Origin: Microbacterium binotii
Lineage (GTDB): Bacteria > Actinomycetota > Actinomycetes > Actinomycetales > Microbacteriaceae
Direction: 5' to 3'
Length of the DNA: 64,000 bases
Assembly: GCF_021398715.1 (NCBI RefSeq)
Contig: NZ_CP090347.1
Span: 2,170,001-2,234,000 of the forward strand
Every line of letters begins with the position of its first letter. Positions within the stretch are counted from its first letter, which is position 1. The position numbers and the translations under genes are program-made. Under the pieces are notes generated by a model. It saw only the letters and a program-made list of their open reading frames with translations, had not been told where the DNA came from and did not search any database. Below are positions 1 through 10,107 of the stretch, one piece after another.

Positions 1-737
1 GCCGCGGGTCCTGCCCAGTGGCGCACCGCGAGAGCCGCGGCGGCCACACCGGTGCCGCAGCTGAGGGTCTCCCCGACGCCCCGCTCGAAGACCCGCATCC
101 GGATGCCGCCGACGCCCCCCACGACGAGGGGATCGCTCGGAACGACGAACTCGATGTTCGCACCGGCGGGCGGCTGAGGGTCGAGCAGGGGCTGCGCCGT
201 CAGGTCGAGCGCTTCCAGCTCGGCCTCGGAGGACAGCGCCACGACGACGTGGGGATTTCCCACATCGACCGGCTGGCCCGGGCGCGCGACGTCCAGACCG
301 CGGGCCCGCACGAGAACGTCGTTCTCGTCGACGACCCACTCCCCCAGATCCACTTCGAAGCCGCGCTCACTGCGCGTGAGCGTCTTGACCCCGGCTCGGG
401 TGCCGATGCGCAACGGCGCGTCCAGCGACGCCAGATCCTGATCCTCGAGGAAGCGCGCGAACACCCGCGTGCCGTTGCCGCACATCTCGGCCTTCGATCC
501 GTCGGCGTTGCGGTAGTCCATGAACCACTCGGCGCCGGCTGCGGCAGCGGCCGCGCCCTCGGGGATCCGCACCGACCGCACGACACGCAGAAGTCCGTCC
601 GCGCCGATGCCGAACCGGCGATCGCAGAGCACCGCGATCTGGTCATCGCTGAGATCCAGTTCGCCGTCCGGATCCGACAGGATCACGAAGTCGTTCCCGG
701 TTCCGTGGCCCTTGGTGAACGGGAGCGTGCGCGACAT
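1..737 (-). CDS. dapF: Diaminopimelate epimerase (3' end outside window)
   Basis: This cytoplasmic PLP-independent racemase converts LL- to meso-diaminopimelate for lysine and peptidoglycan synthesis. The protein opens [18 protein letters not shown], typical of DapF. Both catalytic cysteines are visible: Cys86 in MCGNGTR and Cys227 in CGTGVAAAA. The frame stays open to position 1, so only the last part of the C-terminus is missing. A TAGACT hexamer at 744-749 lies exactly 6 nt before the ATG and there is no Shine-Dalgarno sequence, so a leaderless transcript is likely. miaA ends 53 nt upstream on the same strand. Two more lysine-pathway genes, dapA and dapB, lie further along this strand. Confidence 0.95.
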   Translation of the reverse strand, partial: MSRTLPFTKGHGTGNDFVILSDPDGELDLSDDQIAVLCDRRFGIGADGLLRVVRSVRIPEGAAAAAAGAEWFMDYRNADGSKAEMCGNGTRVFARFLEDQDLASLDAPLRIGTRAGVKTLTRSERGFEVDLGEWVVDENDVLVRARGLDVARPGQPVDVGNPHVVVALSSEAELEALDLTAQPLLDPQPPAGANIEFVVPSDPLVVGGVGGIRMRVFERGVGETLSCGTGVAAAALAVRHWAGPA

Positions 738-790
738 TCCGCCAGTCTACGGGCGGAGCGGGGCGGAGCTGTCCGCCGGGCGAAGGGCCG

Positions 791-1702
791 TCACGCCTCG
801 ACGATGTCCGCGACCGCCGTCCCCGCGGTGATGCGGCGGGCGGCGGTGTAGCGGCGGAACCAGGAGACCTGGCGCCGGGCGTATCGGCGGGTCAGCGCCT
901 GGGTCTGGGCGATCGCCTCGTCACGGTTCAGCCGGCCGTCGAGCTCCCCGATGGCCTGCGCATACCCGATGGCTCGCCTCGCCGTGACCCCGGTGTCGAG
1001 TCCCCTCTCGCGCAGGGTCGCGACCTCGTCGAGCAGGCCGTCCCGCCACATCTGCTCGACGCGCGCGTCCAGCCTCGGCACGAGCACGTCACGCTCCTCG
1101 TGAGCGATCAGCAGGTGGGTCCGCGGGTGCCAGAGGCGCGGGTCTTCGGGCAGCGCGGCACCGTGGGTCGCGGCACCCTGGGCCAGGATTTCAAGAGCCC
1201 GGACGATCCGCCGACCGTTGTGCGGATCGACGCGCTCCGCGGTGACCGGATCGACGCTGCGCAGGCGCTCGTGCAGCGCTCCGGGGCCGAGCTCGTCCAA
1301 CTCCGTCTCCAACGCCCGGCGCAGCGCCTCGTCCCGCGGAGGAAAGCGGAAGTCGTACGCGACCGCGGAGACGTACAGTCCCGAACCGCCGACGAGGATC
1401 GCGTCGGCGCCCCGGGCGTTGATCGCGTCGATCGCCTGCCGCGCCCGCGTCTGGTAGTCCGCCACAGCGGCTTCCTCGGTCACCTCGAGGACGTCGAAGA
1501 GGTGATGCGGGATCCCGCGCCGCTCGGCGACGGGGAGCTTCGCCGTGCCGATGTCCATTCCCCGGTACAGCTGCATGGCGTCCGCGTTGACGATCTCGGC
1601 CGCCCGCCCCCGTGCGCGAAGCTCCTCGGCCAGCGCGAGCGAGATCCCGGTCTTCCCCGTGCCGGTGGCCCCGGCCACGATCCACAGCCGGGGCGCGGAC
1701 AT
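791..1702 (-). CDS. miaA: tRNA dimethylallyltransferase
   Basis: MiaA adds a dimethylallyl group to N6 of A37 in tRNAs reading codons that start with U; MiaB acts next on the same base. The 303-residue protein has the P-loop GATGTGKT at residues 11-18 and the [18 protein letters not shown] segment at 39-56, both diagnostic. The frame extends further upstream, but the ATG at 1702 gives the family N-terminus ([14 protein letters not shown]). It overlaps the miaB stop by one base (TGATG), which points to translational coupling. Confidence 0.96.
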   Translation of the reverse strand: MSAPRLWIVAGATGTGKTGISLALAEELRARGRAAEIVNADAMQLYRGMDIGTAKLPVAERRGIPHHLFDVLEVTEEAAVADYQTRARQAIDAINARGADAILVGGSGLYVSAVAYDFRFPPRDEALRRALETELDELGPGALHERLRSVDPVTAERVDPHNGRRIVRALEILAQGAATHGAALPEDPRLWHPRTHLLIAHEERDVLVPRLDARVEQMWRDGLLDEVATLRERGLDTGVTARRAIGYAQAIGELDGRLNRDEAIAQTQALTRRYARRQVSWFRRYTAARRITAGTAVADIVEA

Positions 1703-3258
1703 CACTGCTCCCGACGAAGCGACGGCAGACCCAGAGAGACCGCCTTCGGGCCGGAACCCGAGGGAGAGGGCACACCGCAGGAATCGGCCTCCGCGCGATC
1801 CCACGCGTCGCCGGAACGGGTGCGACGGATCACGAGCGGAGCGCCGTCGGGCGAATCCGCCAGGAGGTGGAACGGAGCCGCGTGCGTCACCACGACGGAG
1901 ACGACGTCACCCGGGCGAGGCACGGGCGAGGCGTCGGGGACCTCGAAGTGCACGAGTCTGTTGTCCTCGGCACGTCCGGTGAGACGGCGCGTGGCCGCAT
2001 CCTTCTTGCCCTCGCCGGCTGAGACGAGCACGTCAAGGCGGCGACCCACCTGCTTCTCGTTCTCTTCGAGGCTGATGCGCTCCTGAAGGGCGACGAGGCG
2101 CTCGTACCGCTCCTGCACGACCTCTTTCGGCACCTGGTCCGCCATCGTGGCAGCGGGGGTGCCCTCGCGGATCGAGTACTGGAAGGTGAAGGCGCTCGCG
2201 AACCGCGCCTGTTCGACGACTCGCAGGGTGTCCTGGAAGTCCTCTTCCGTCTCGCCCGGGAACCCGACGATGATGTCGGTGGAGATCGCGGCGTGCGGGA
2301 TCCGCGCGCGCACCCGGTCGAGGATGCCGAGGAAGCGCTCCGAACGGTAGGAACGGCGCATGGCCTTGAGGATGCGGTCGCTGCCGGATTGCAGCGGCAT
2401 GTGCAGCTGCGGCATCACAGCGGGCGTCTCGGCCATTGCGTCGATCACGTCGTCCGTGAAGGCGGCGGGGTGAGGGCTCGTGAAGCGGATCCGCTCGAGG
2501 CCCTCGATCTCGCCTGCGGCGCGCAGGAGCTTGCCGAATGCCTGACGATCCCCGAACTCCACGCCGTAGGAGTTCACGTTCTGGCCGAGCAGCGTGACCT
2601 CGATCGCGCCGTCGTCGACGAGCAGCCGGATCTCGCTCAGGATGTCGCCCGGTCGGCGATCCTTCTCCTTGCCGCGCAGGCTCGGAACGATGCAGAACGT
2701 GCAGGTGTTGTTGCACCCCACCGAGATGGAGACCCACCCGCTGTACACGCTGTCGCGTTTGGTGGGCAGCGTCGACGGGAAGATGTCGAGGGACTCGAGG
2801 ATCTCGAGCTCGGCCTCCTCGTTGTGCCGCGCCCGCTCGAGGAGCTTCGGCAGCGAGCCCATGTTGTGGGTTCCGAAGACGACGTCGACCCACGGCGCCT
2901 TGTCGACGACCGTCTGCTTGTCCATCTGCGCCAGGCAGCCCCCGACGGCGATCTGCATCCCCGCATGTGTGCTCTTGCGGGACTTCAGGTGCCCGAGGGT
3001 GCCGTAGAGCTTGCCGGCGGCGTTGTCGCGCACGGCGCACGTGTTGATCACGACCACGTCGGCCTCGGCACCGGGCTCGACGGGGACGTAGCCCGCCGAC
3101 TCCAGCGACCCCGAGAGACGCTCGGAGTCGTGCACGTTCATCTGGCAGCCGAAGGTGCGCACCTCATAGGTCCGCGCACGTCCGTCGGCGTCGAGCGCGG
3201 CGGGTGAGGCGGCGATGAGGGTCGGAGCGCTCGAGGGGATCGTCATGATGGGAGCCAT
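1702..3258 (-). CDS. miaB: tRNA-2-methylthio-N6-dimethylallyladenosine synthase
   Basis: MiaB is a radical SAM methylthiotransferase acting on i6A37 in tRNA. The 518-residue protein has the UPF0004 domain with its three cluster cysteines (Cys38 in [11 protein letters not shown], Cys74, Cys108). The radical SAM motif CNNTCTFC follows at 182-189, and a C-terminal TRAM-like region starts after about residue 400. I prefer the ATG at 3258 because a purine-rich GGGAGCG lies upstream; an in-frame ATG at 3246 has no such site. It ends in a one-base overlap with miaA. Confidence 0.95.
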   Translation of the reverse strand: MAPIMTIPSSAPTLIAASPAALDADGRARTYEVRTFGCQMNVHDSERLSGSLESAGYVPVEPGAEADVVVINTCAVRDNAAGKLYGTLGHLKSRKSTHAGMQIAVGGCLAQMDKQTVVDKAPWVDVVFGTHNMGSLPKLLERARHNEEAELEILESLDIFPSTLPTKRDSVYSGWVSISVGCNNTCTFCIVPSLRGKEKDRRPGDILSEIRLLVDDGAIEVTLLGQNVNSYGVEFGDRQAFGKLLRAAGEIEGLERIRFTSPHPAAFTDDVIDAMAETPAVMPQLHMPLQSGSDRILKAMRRSYRSERFLGILDRVRARIPHAAISTDIIVGFPGETEEDFQDTLRVVEQARFASAFTFQYSIREGTPAATMADQVPKEVVQERYERLVALQERISLEENEKQVGRRLDVLVSAGEGKKDAATRRLTGRAEDNRLVHFEVPDASPVPRPGDVVSVVVTHAAPFHLLADSPDGAPLVIRRTRSGDAWDRAEADSCGVPSPSGSGPKAVSLGLPSLRREQ

Positions 3259-3323
3259 TCTACGTTCGCGCTCCCGCCCGGAGGGATGCGGGACACGTGG
3301 CGCCGTCTCCCGCATCCCCGCGC

Positions 3324-5102
3324 TCAGGGAGCGGCCACCGGTCCCGCCGATGCCGTGCCCAGAGTGACGGTCGCGATGCTCGCCGGTGTGGCGAACGGCG
3401 CGAGTCCGAGGCGCAGGGCCGAGACGCGGTACTGCGCGGTCGAATCGGGCCCCGCGACGATGTAGCCGACGTCCGGAGGGGCGTTCGCCTGGTCGGGTTG
3501 CACGTTGACCATGATCGAAAGGACGGAGGGCAGAGCGTTGACCACGCTTCCCACCGCGGTGAGGACGGCGTTGACCGCGGTCGAGAGCGTGCTGCCCAGC
3601 GTCGTGATCGCGGCGAGCACCGTGGTGGTGATCGCATTGGCCGCCGCTGTCACCAGCGTCGGCCCGAGCGCCGTCACGGTGGAGATGAGCGAGGACACCG
3701 TCGGCAGCCCCAATGCGGCGAGAAGCGTGTTGATCGGCCCTGTCACGCCCGCCGCAGCGGCGGACACCGTGAGGGCCGCCGTGCCGTCCAGCACGGCTCC
3801 GATCGTGCCGGTGAAGTCGATGCCCACGTTGAGCACGTTCAGGCCGGGCAGCACCACGGGAGGCAGAGGCGGCACCGAGGGGACGGTGACTCCCGGCGCC
3901 GCGACGACGGCATCCAGATCGATGGTCAGAGTGGCGGCACGCACGGCGGCGGTCAAGGCGGCGACGACCTGCGAGCTCCAGTTGTTCAGGAGAGTGCCGA
4001 CTCTGGTCACGATGGGGTTGAGGACCGTGTTGTTCAGCACGATCTCGGTGTTGGGTGCCGCGTTGTTCAGCGAGGGCAGCAGCGCATCCAGATCGACATC
4101 GATCAGGCCGGACTGCAGATCGACCGTCACGACACCGTCGGTGAGGGGCGTCGTGAGCAATCCGCTCACCGAGTTCGCGAGGTTCAGTCCTGTGACGGTG
4201 ACCGTCCCGCCGACCGAGGTCGTGAGCACACCGGGAAGCGCCAGGTCGAGTCCTGCCCCGAGTGCGTTCGAGAGCACTCCTGAGGAGCCGGTCAGCGAGT
4301 CCACCGCCGCCTGTATCGAGCTGACCCCGGAATTGACGTTCGTCACGAGCGCGGAGACCGCCGGGGAGTCCAGTCTCAGCCCCAGTCCCGCGATGCCGTA
4401 CGCACGCGTCGCGACCGGCGTCGCCGGCGTGATACCCCACAGCTGCTCGCGCAATGCCGCGCATCCGTCGAGAACAGAACTCGCCGCAACCGCTCCCACC
4501 TGCAGCTGGGCGTCAGCGATACCGGCGATCGACGGGAGGAGTTGCCCGATGCGCACTGTCGCGGGCGAGGGCAGATCCGCGGGAGGCGTCGTGCCCGACA
4601 CCTGGACGGCGCCGGAGTTGTTGATCAGACCGGACGCCCCCGCAGCCGAGCCGAAGGTGTCGACGCGGGCATACTGGTTCGCCGCACCCAGCGCGGCCCC
4701 GGGGAGCGGAACGGAGAATCCCGTCAGATTCACACCGACGATGCTCAGCAGCGACAGGTCGAAGGGATTGGCGTAGACGTAGCTCGAGGGCGGCATGGAG
4801 CCGAGATCGACCGCGTCCGCGGGCGAGATCTCCGCCCCGTCCTCGTCGAGTGCCAGTGTCATCTGCTCCAGATCGGCCACCGGATCGAGACTGGTGCCGA
4901 GGAGGCTTCCCGACAGGAAGCGTCCGTAGGAGGTCGCTTCGAACCCGCTGTCCTGGCCGCAGATCAGCGACGACGTGCCAACGTCGTCCGCGTGGACCCA
5001 CTCGGCGTCCGTCCACGACGCCGACGTCGCGGTGATGCTCGACGGAATCAGTAGAGCGGCGGACGCAGCGATCGACAACGGCACCAGTCTCCGCGTGTTC
5101 AT
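3324..5102 (-). CDS. Choice-of-anchor G-like surface protein with SipW-type signal peptide
   Basis: This secreted 592-residue protein opens [20 protein letters not shown] and then [10 protein letters not shown] around residues 27-36. That post-cleavage motif is shared with the protein encoded at 6482-7180 and suggests a common signal peptidase. The mature part is rich in Ala, Val, Leu and Thr with many repeated short segments of the kind [16 protein letters not shown], as in actinobacterial choice-of-anchor G proteins. I see no LPXTG-like sorting signal at the C-terminus ([10 protein letters not shown]). The ATG overlaps the stop of the upstream anchored protein (ATGA). A role in a surface layer, fibre or adhesion is inferred. 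Confidence 0.75.
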   Translation of the reverse strand: MNTRRLVPLSIAASAALLIPSSITATSASWTDAEWVHADDVGTSSLICGQDSGFEATSYGRFLSGSLLGTSLDPVADLEQMTLALDEDGAEISPADAVDLGSMPPSSYVYANPFDLSLLSIVGVNLTGFSVPLPGAALGAANQYARVDTFGSAAGASGLINNSGAVQVSGTTPPADLPSPATVRIGQLLPSIAGIADAQLQVGAVAASSVLDGCAALREQLWGITPATPVATRAYGIAGLGLRLDSPAVSALVTNVNSGVSSIQAAVDSLTGSSGVLSNALGAGLDLALPGVLTTSVGGTVTVTGLNLANSVSGLLTTPLTDGVVTVDLQSGLIDVDLDALLPSLNNAAPNTEIVLNNTVLNPIVTRVGTLLNNWSSQVVAALTAAVRAATLTIDLDAVVAAPGVTVPSVPPLPPVVLPGLNVLNVGIDFTGTIGAVLDGTAALTVSAAAAGVTGPINTLLAALGLPTVSSLISTVTALGPTLVTAAANAITTTVLAAITTLGSTLSTAVNAVLTAVGSVVNALPSVLSIMVNVQPDQANAPPDVGYIVAGPDSTAQYRVSALRLGLAPFATPASIATVTLGTASAGPVAAP

Positions 5103-5830
5103 GCCCCCACCTCCTGACGGCGCAGCCGCAGTGCCGCGCCGAATCCCAAGAGCCCCGCCGCGATGGCGGCGACGGCCAGCAGCATTCCCACATCCGCCCC
5201 GGTTGCCGCCAGACCTCCCGCGCTCGGGGGGCCGGCAGGGCGGTCCACCGCCACGGCGGTCAGACCGACCCCCATGCGCCCCGTGAGACCCATGAGAGTC
5301 GTGTCCGCGCGCGCTGCCGCGTCGTCGTCGACCGACAACGTGACGAGCAGGTACTCCGGAGAGGTCGGCGTGAGCGGGCGCAGCTCGAAGACAGGAGAGG
5401 AGGCGGTGAAGTCGTCCGCCGGCGTGGCGACGGCGACGGCTCGTTCGCCGGACGCGCAGACGGGCGTCGAATCGAGCGAACTCCACGGCACGTCGCAGAC
5501 GGCGACCGACATGGTCAGCCCGCGCGGATGCTCCACCAGCTCACCCTCCTTGCGCAGCTCTAGAGCGAGGGTCGCGCGCGAAGCATCCTCGAGACGCGCT
5601 CCCACCTGCCAGAACGCGGCTTCCCCTGGACTGATGTCGAGGAACTCTGCGGGATAGGGCTCGCTCGAGAGGACGAGACGTCCGGGAGCGCCCGTGGGCG
5701 GGACATCGATCAGTGCGGCGTTGGCCCTGGCGGCCAGCAGCACCCCGCCGGCGATCATGAGCGCAGCGGACAGAACGGCGACGAGCACGCCGACCGATCG
5801 TCGCCACGCGGGCGGGAAGACCTCTGACAC
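5099..5830 (-). CDS. LAATG-anchored surface protein
   Basis: The 243-residue protein has an N-terminal signal segment (SVGVLVAVLSAALMIAGG) and a soluble region of about 165 residues. It ends in a sorting signal: LAATG at 207-211, a hydrophobic stretch, and RLRRQ. LAXTG is the form recognised by class E sortases of high-G+C Gram-positives; no sortase gene is in the window. I chose the GTG at 5830 because GAGGAG lies 6 nt upstream, in preference to an in-frame ATG at 5863. It lies between the signal peptidase gene (11 nt upstream) and the choice-of-anchor G-like gene (ATGA overlap). It lacks the AxWTDxEW motif of its neighbours. Function is unknown; a cell-wall partner or scaffold is inferred. 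Confidence 0.75.
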   Translation of the reverse strand: MSEVFPPAWRRSVGVLVAVLSAALMIAGGVLLAARANAALIDVPPTGAPGRLVLSSEPYPAEFLDISPGEAAFWQVGARLEDASRATLALELRKEGELVEHPRGLTMSVAVCDVPWSSLDSTPVCASGERAVAVATPADDFTASSPVFELRPLTPTSPEYLLVTLSVDDDAAARADTTLMGLTGRMGVGLTAVAVDRPAGPPSAGGLAATGADVGMLLAVAAIAAGLLGFGAALRLRRQEVGA

Positions 5831-5840
5831 GGGCAACTCC

Positions 5841-6461
5841 TCAGTCTCGAACGACGGCCGCATCCGGGTCCCCGCGCGGAGGACGGGATGCGGAGGGCCA
5901 CAGCGCCCACGCGATCGCCGCGGCGAGCCCGATGGCCAGGGCGATGCTGACGAGGGGCGACTTTGCCCAGATGATGACCCACCCCGCATACGGGGTGGAG
6001 ACGAGGACGCGCGGCGCCTCCTCGACGATGTAGCGCGCGGAGTCCACGAACGAGTTCGCGTCTCCGCGGAGGGTGAGCTCCCGCGCGGACGGCCGTCCCG
6101 CGACGTCGTCGATCTCGACGATGCGGTGGGTGACCGGTGTCACGCCGTCCTCCTTGAGGACCGTCACGACGTCGCCGACCTTCAGCTCGGCGGCGGCAAC
6201 CCGCTGCACCACCGCAGCAGCGCCGGTGGGCATCGTGGGACTCATCGACCCCGTGACGAAGACGATGACGGACAGCGACAGGATCGAGGACACCGCGAGC
6301 CAGAGCAGCGTGAGAGCGCCGAGGACGCCGAGAGCGGCGAGCAGGGCATCGCGGAGGCGGCGCGGCCGCTCCGGGGCGGAGCCCGCGGGCTCCGCCCCGG
6401 CCCCGTCGTCGCCGGCGGAGGCGATGAGCGTCGCGTGTGAGCGACGGGGTGCGGTCGTCAT
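5841..6461 (-). CDS. SipW-type (ER/archaeal-type) signal peptidase I
   Basis: This 206-residue membrane protease is predicted to cleave signal peptides. The catalytic serine is Ser72 in VTGSMSPTM. The usual general-base lysine is replaced by His111 (THRIVEI), which defines the SipW/ER/archaeal branch. A conserved RGDANSF box follows at about 131-137. Membrane segments lie at about 38-69 and 172-192. It sits 20 nt downstream of a gene for a protein with a SipW-dependent signal peptide and shares an operon with a second one, as sipW and tasA do in Bacillus. Those two neighbours are the obvious substrates, which is an inference from context. Confidence 0.88.
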   Translation of the reverse strand: MTTAPRRSHATLIASAGDDGAGAEPAGSAPERPRRLRDALLAALGVLGALTLLWLAVSSILSLSVIVFVTGSMSPTMPTGAAAVVQRVAAAELKVGDVVTVLKEDGVTPVTHRIVEIDDVAGRPSARELTLRGDANSFVDSARYIVEEAPRVLVSTPYAGWVIIWAKSPLVSIALAIGLAAAIAWALWPSASRPPRGDPDAAVVRD

Positions 6462-6481
6462 GGTGGTCGTGCCCTGCTCGC

Positions 6482-7180
6482 TCAGGACTCGGCCTGGAAC
6501 TCCCAGGCGGGCGCGATCGACAGACCCATGTAGTCGTCGATCGTCGTGCCACCGGCCAGCGGAACCGGGTCCGGCAGGGTGACCTCGAAGCAGTAGTACT
6601 GGACGGACCCCGCGGCCGCCGCCAGAGCCTGCATGGCCGAGCCGCCGGTGGTGGCGAGCGGGCCGTCGGCGATGAGGGCGGGGGCACCGGGGGCGCCGCT
6701 GAAGGCCGAGGCGTCACAGGTGAAGGCGGCGTCGTCGGTCACGACACGAACGTCGAGCGCGGCGAACAGAAGGCCGGCCGGATCGTCCGCGGCGATGCCT
6801 GCGGCCGGAACAGCCGGCTGCAGCTCGACGTCGCCGGCGACGGATGTCGTGGACGTGCGCAACGCCACCTGCGCATACACGCTGTCTCCGGGAGTGAGCG
6901 CCGTCGCGTCGATGCCGGTGTTCTCGAAGACGATCTCACCGCCCGGGTTGTCCGCCTCATCGGTCCAGGTGCCGGCCCCGAACGGCGCGACGGTGTTCTG
7001 CTGGACGGAGAAGGACGATGTCCCCACCCCCGGACCGCCCGCGCCGTCGCCGCCGAACACCCACTCGGTGTCCGTCCAGGCCGCGACGGTGGCGGTGACG
7101 CCGAGCCCGAGGGCTGCCGCTCCCGCCGTGATCGCGAACACCTTGCGCCGCGTGTTGCTTCGCTTCTCTTGCGTCTGCAT
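6482..7180 (-). CDS. SipW-dependent signal-peptide protein (TasA/camelysin-like)
   Basis: The 232-residue secreted protein starts MQTQEKRSNTRRKVFAITAG, has a hydrophobic core to about residue 33, then AAWTDTEWV at 33-41 and VGTSSF soon after. This is the pattern of SipW-dependent secreted proteins such as TasA. The mature domain looks beta-rich, with segments such as GEIVFENTGIDATALTPGDS that resemble the TasA/camelysin family. The ATG at 7180 is preceded by GGAGAGG. A TAGCGT at 7252-7257 on this strand could be its -10, giving a leader of roughly 70 nt. It heads a four-gene unit with the SipW-like peptidase. A fibre or surface-layer role is inferred, not shown. Confidence 0.8.
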   Translation of the reverse strand: MQTQEKRSNTRRKVFAITAGAAALGLGVTATVAAWTDTEWVFGGDGAGGPGVGTSSFSVQQNTVAPFGAGTWTDEADNPGGEIVFENTGIDATALTPGDSVYAQVALRTSTTSVAGDVELQPAVPAAGIAADDPAGLLFAALDVRVVTDDAAFTCDASAFSGAPGAPALIADGPLATTGGSAMQALAAAAGSVQYYCFEVTLPDPVPLAGGTTIDDYMGLSIAPAWEFQAES

Positions 7181-7507
7181 TCTGACCCCAACCTCTCCGT
7201 GTGTGCGCCGGAAGCGTCGTCGCGTCCGGGAGACCCGCAGATCCACTCCGGACGCTAGGACGTGTCGTGCGGGACTGTCGCCCGGAGGGAGTGGATGTCG
7301 GTACCGGGCTGCGCAGTCCGCCGGTATCGGAGCGGCCTCGGCTGCCGCCCTGCAGATCTGCTCTGCGTAGTACCGGCACCAGAATTGCGTAGTGGCCTCA
7401 GCGGCACCTCCGTTGCCGAGCGCGCCCGCCTCGGTATCGTGGGTGGCGAGCGTCGGCGTGGATGCACCCCCGGCGCCCGCCATATCCGGTGTCCTGGGGG
7501 GAGAGCC
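7181..7507. promoter_or_regulatory. Divergent control region of the SipW locus and its LuxR-type regulator
   Basis: This 327-bp gap separates the surface-protein operon (minus) from the LuxR-type ATPase gene (plus). It contains TAGCGT at 7252-7257, a candidate -10 for the minus operon. Two identical octamers TGCGTAGT lie at 7364-7371 and 7386-7393, 22 bp apart start to start and so on roughly the same DNA face. A related pair of GGTAC/GGTAT boxes is nearby. I see no protein-coding signal. The GGGGGGAG before 7508 is the ribosome binding site of the regulator. That the octamers bind the regulator is inference. Confidence 0.5.
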
Positions 7508-10099
7508 GTGCGAGACGAGACAGCGGATGAGGCCGCATCCGGACCGGAATCCGGGGAGCGGCGGGAGCTGGACGAGGCCGCGGAGTCGATCGAGGCCGGG
7601 GTCAGCGTCGTCGTCGCCGGCCCGCTCGGCACGGGAAAGACCGTCCTGACGCGTCGGCTGGGGGAACGCCTCACCGAGCGAGGATGCCAGCCGCTGCTCC
7701 TTCACCCCGCTCCCCTTCCCGACGAGGTTCCCTTCGAGGCGCTAGATGCAGCCGATGACGAGCGGGCCGAGCTCGTCCGACGCGGCGCAACGCCCGCGGG
7801 CACCGTCGTGTTGGTCGATGATGCGCAGGATCTGGACGAGGCATCGGTGACGGCCCTGACCCGCGCCGTCTACGCACGGCGAGCAGTCGTGCTGTTCGCA
7901 CTCTCGGTCCCACGCGTCGCCGATGCGGCGGGTGCAGGCGTGGCGACGACGACCATCCTCGATCTCTGGCTGCGCGGCTTCGCGCAGCGCATCGACCTCA
8001 AGCCCGTCTCGGAGCGACGGGCGCGCATCATCGTGGACCGACTGTCCCGTGGACTGCTGGATCGGATCACGACGGAGGCGATCGTCTGGCAGGGAAACGG
8101 CTCTCGCACCCTCCTGCGCGAGTTGACCCGGACGGCCGTGGCCGCCGTCGAATCCGACGTGGACCCGCTGGAGGCGATCCGATCGGCCCCTGCGCAGGGT
8201 GGGCTCTCCGCGGCGACCGACGCGCACATACGCGAGCTGGACGTGGACCGAATGCGCACGCTCGTCCTCATCGATCGCGCGCCGGGTCTGCCCTACGGCG
8301 ACGCCGTACGCTGCGTCGGACGATCCTCGCTCGACGGTCTGCTCGCCAGCGGGTTCCTGGCCGAAGACGGATCGGCCGTGCGTCGTCTGCACGCCGTGAC
8401 CCCTCTCGCCCGCGCGGCAGCGCGTCGACTGGGCGGGGAGTACGCGATCGCTCTTGCCGACCGCAGCGTCGCGGGTCTCCTCCCCCGTGCAGGAGAGCCG
8501 GTGGACGAAGCACTCGCCAATGCCGTCGCGTCTCAGCTGTTTCTTCACCCGCACGCGGCATCCGCACTCGCCTCGGAGACCAGGGAAGAGGTGCTCGTCG
8601 GCGCGGCGCGCAGCGCCAACGATCACGAGGACTACGGAATCGCCGCGGCGTACGCCGCGCTGGGGCTGGAGGGCGGCGACTCGGAACGCCTGCGGGTCGA
8701 GCACTTCTATGCGCGGACGATGCTCGCCGACGCGGTGAACGCGCCGCGCTCGGTCGGAGTCGTGTCGGGCACGGCTCGCGTCCGCGCGGCGATGCTCCGC
8801 ACTCGCCTCGCGGCCCGCAGCCGGCACACGGCGGCGGAGGAACTCCAACGAGCTCTCGCGGGATCGGGCACCGGCATAGAGATCTCCGCTGCGGAGCACC
8901 TGGAGGACCGACTCCTCGAGGCGCAACGAGCGACCGCCGAGATGCGGTGGGAGGACGGGGCCCGCGCAGCCGAAGCGGTCATCGTCGACGCTCCAACAGA
9001 GGTCGGGGTCCGTGTCCGCGCTCTGATGACCCTCGTCCTGACCACCGCCATGCGCGGCGACGGCGGCGCGACGCGGCGCGAGCTGGAACGCGTCCGATTG
9101 GTCCTGGACACGGATCACGACGGGCCGGTCGACGGAATCGCGCGCGCTTCGCTTCTCTGCGGCGCTCTCATGGCCGCACAGATCGTGGGCGAGGACCCGA
9201 CACCGCTCGGCCCGCACATCGCCGAACTGCGACGACTGGCCGTGCGCACCGGTTGTCGCCGCCTCGCCGCGCTCACCGGGCTCGCGACCTCGCTGGCCCT
9301 GGCGCTCGATGCGGACGCAGACGCGGCGGTGACGGAGCTGCGGATGGCGCGGCGTCGGCTCCACCCCGCTCCGCAGGATCCACTGGTTCCCTTCCTGAAG
9401 CTGTGCATCGCGCATCTCCTGGCGTTGCACGGGCGCGTCGACGTGGCGGAGGAGACCCTCGCTCGGATAGGCGCCGTGTGGGGCACCGCCTCTCCGGTTC
9501 TCGAGCAGGGCTTCGCGGCGACAGAGAGCGTGGTCTCCCTCGCGGCGGGGCGGACCGATCTCGCGCACGACGCTGCGCGACGCGCCCTCGACCTCTCCAC
9601 TCGACTCGACGCTCCGCCCGTGCGCGTGAGAGACCTCTATCGCGCGATCGTGCTGGGAATCGACCCCGATCGGATGCGACGCGAGATCGCCGTCGCGGCG
9701 GCAGGGTCGGATGCCGCCATCGTCGAGAGTCTCGTCGTGCTCGCGCTCAGCGCGGACGAGGGTGCCGCGACGGACGCTCTCGACCTTCTGCGACGAACGG
9801 TCGCGTTGGCCGGCTCGACACCGGGGTCCGGGGCGACCACGGCCCCCGTCACATCGAGCACGAGGAGGACCCTCACCGTTCTGACCCGACGTGAGCGCGA
9901 GATCGCCCATCTGATCGATGAGGGGATGAGCAATCGGGACATCGCGAGCCGGTTGTTCCTGTCGGTGCGAACGGTCGAGTCCCATATCTTTCAGGCGCGG
10001 AGGAAGGTGGGTGCGCCTACGCGTCGCGAGCTCGGCCGTTTCGTCACGCGCGGGCTGTCACCGCAGGACGATCGGTGGCGCGCGGCACCGACCGCCTGA
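7508..10099 (+). CDS. Large ATP-binding LuxR-family (LAL-type) transcriptional regulator
   Basis: The 863-residue protein has an N-terminal AAA/STAND-like ATPase with Walker A GPLGTGKT at 38-45 and Walker B VVLVDDAQDL around 101-109. A long alpha-helical middle follows. A LuxR/GerE helix-turn-helix lies at about 792-847 (LTRREREIAHLIDEG, then SVRTVESHIFQARRK). This is the layout of large LuxR activators (MalT/LAL type). The GTG at 7508 is chosen because GGGGGGAG precedes it by 4 nt. It is divergent from the SipW/TasA-like operon, so it is the likely controller of that locus. The ligand is unknown. Confidence 0.88.
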   Translation: MRDETADEAASGPESGERRELDEAAESIEAGVSVVVAGPLGTGKTVLTRRLGERLTERGCQPLLLHPAPLPDEVPFEALDAADDERAELVRRGATPAGTVVLVDDAQDLDEASVTALTRAVYARRAVVLFALSVPRVADAAGAGVATTTILDLWLRGFAQRIDLKPVSERRARIIVDRLSRGLLDRITTEAIVWQGNGSRTLLRELTRTAVAAVESDVDPLEAIRSAPAQGGLSAATDAHIRELDVDRMRTLVLIDRAPGLPYGDAVRCVGRSSLDGLLASGFLAEDGSAVRRLHAVTPLARAAARRLGGEYAIALADRSVAGLLPRAGEPVDEALANAVASQLFLHPHAASALASETREEVLVGAARSANDHEDYGIAAAYAALGLEGGDSERLRVEHFYARTMLADAVNAPRSVGVVSGTARVRAAMLRTRLAARSRHTAAEELQRALAGSGTGIEISAAEHLEDRLLEAQRATAEMRWEDGARAAEAVIVDAPTEVGVRVRALMTLVLTTAMRGDGGATRRELERVRLVLDTDHDGPVDGIARASLLCGALMAAQIVGEDPTPLGPHIAELRRLAVRTGCRRLAALTGLATSLALALDADADAAVTELRMARRRLHPAPQDPLVPFLKLCIAHLLALHGRVDVAEETLARIGAVWGTASPVLEQGFAATESVVSLAAGRTDLAHDAARRALDLSTRLDAPPVRVRDLYRAIVLGIDPDRMRREIAVAAAGSDAAIVESLVVLALSADEGAATDALDLLRRTVALAGSTPGSGATTAPVTSSTRRTLTVLTRREREIAHLIDEGMSNRDIASRLFLSVRTVESHIFQARRKVGAPTRRELGRFVTRGLSPQDDRWRAAPTA

Positions 10100-10107
10100 G
10101 CGAGCCG

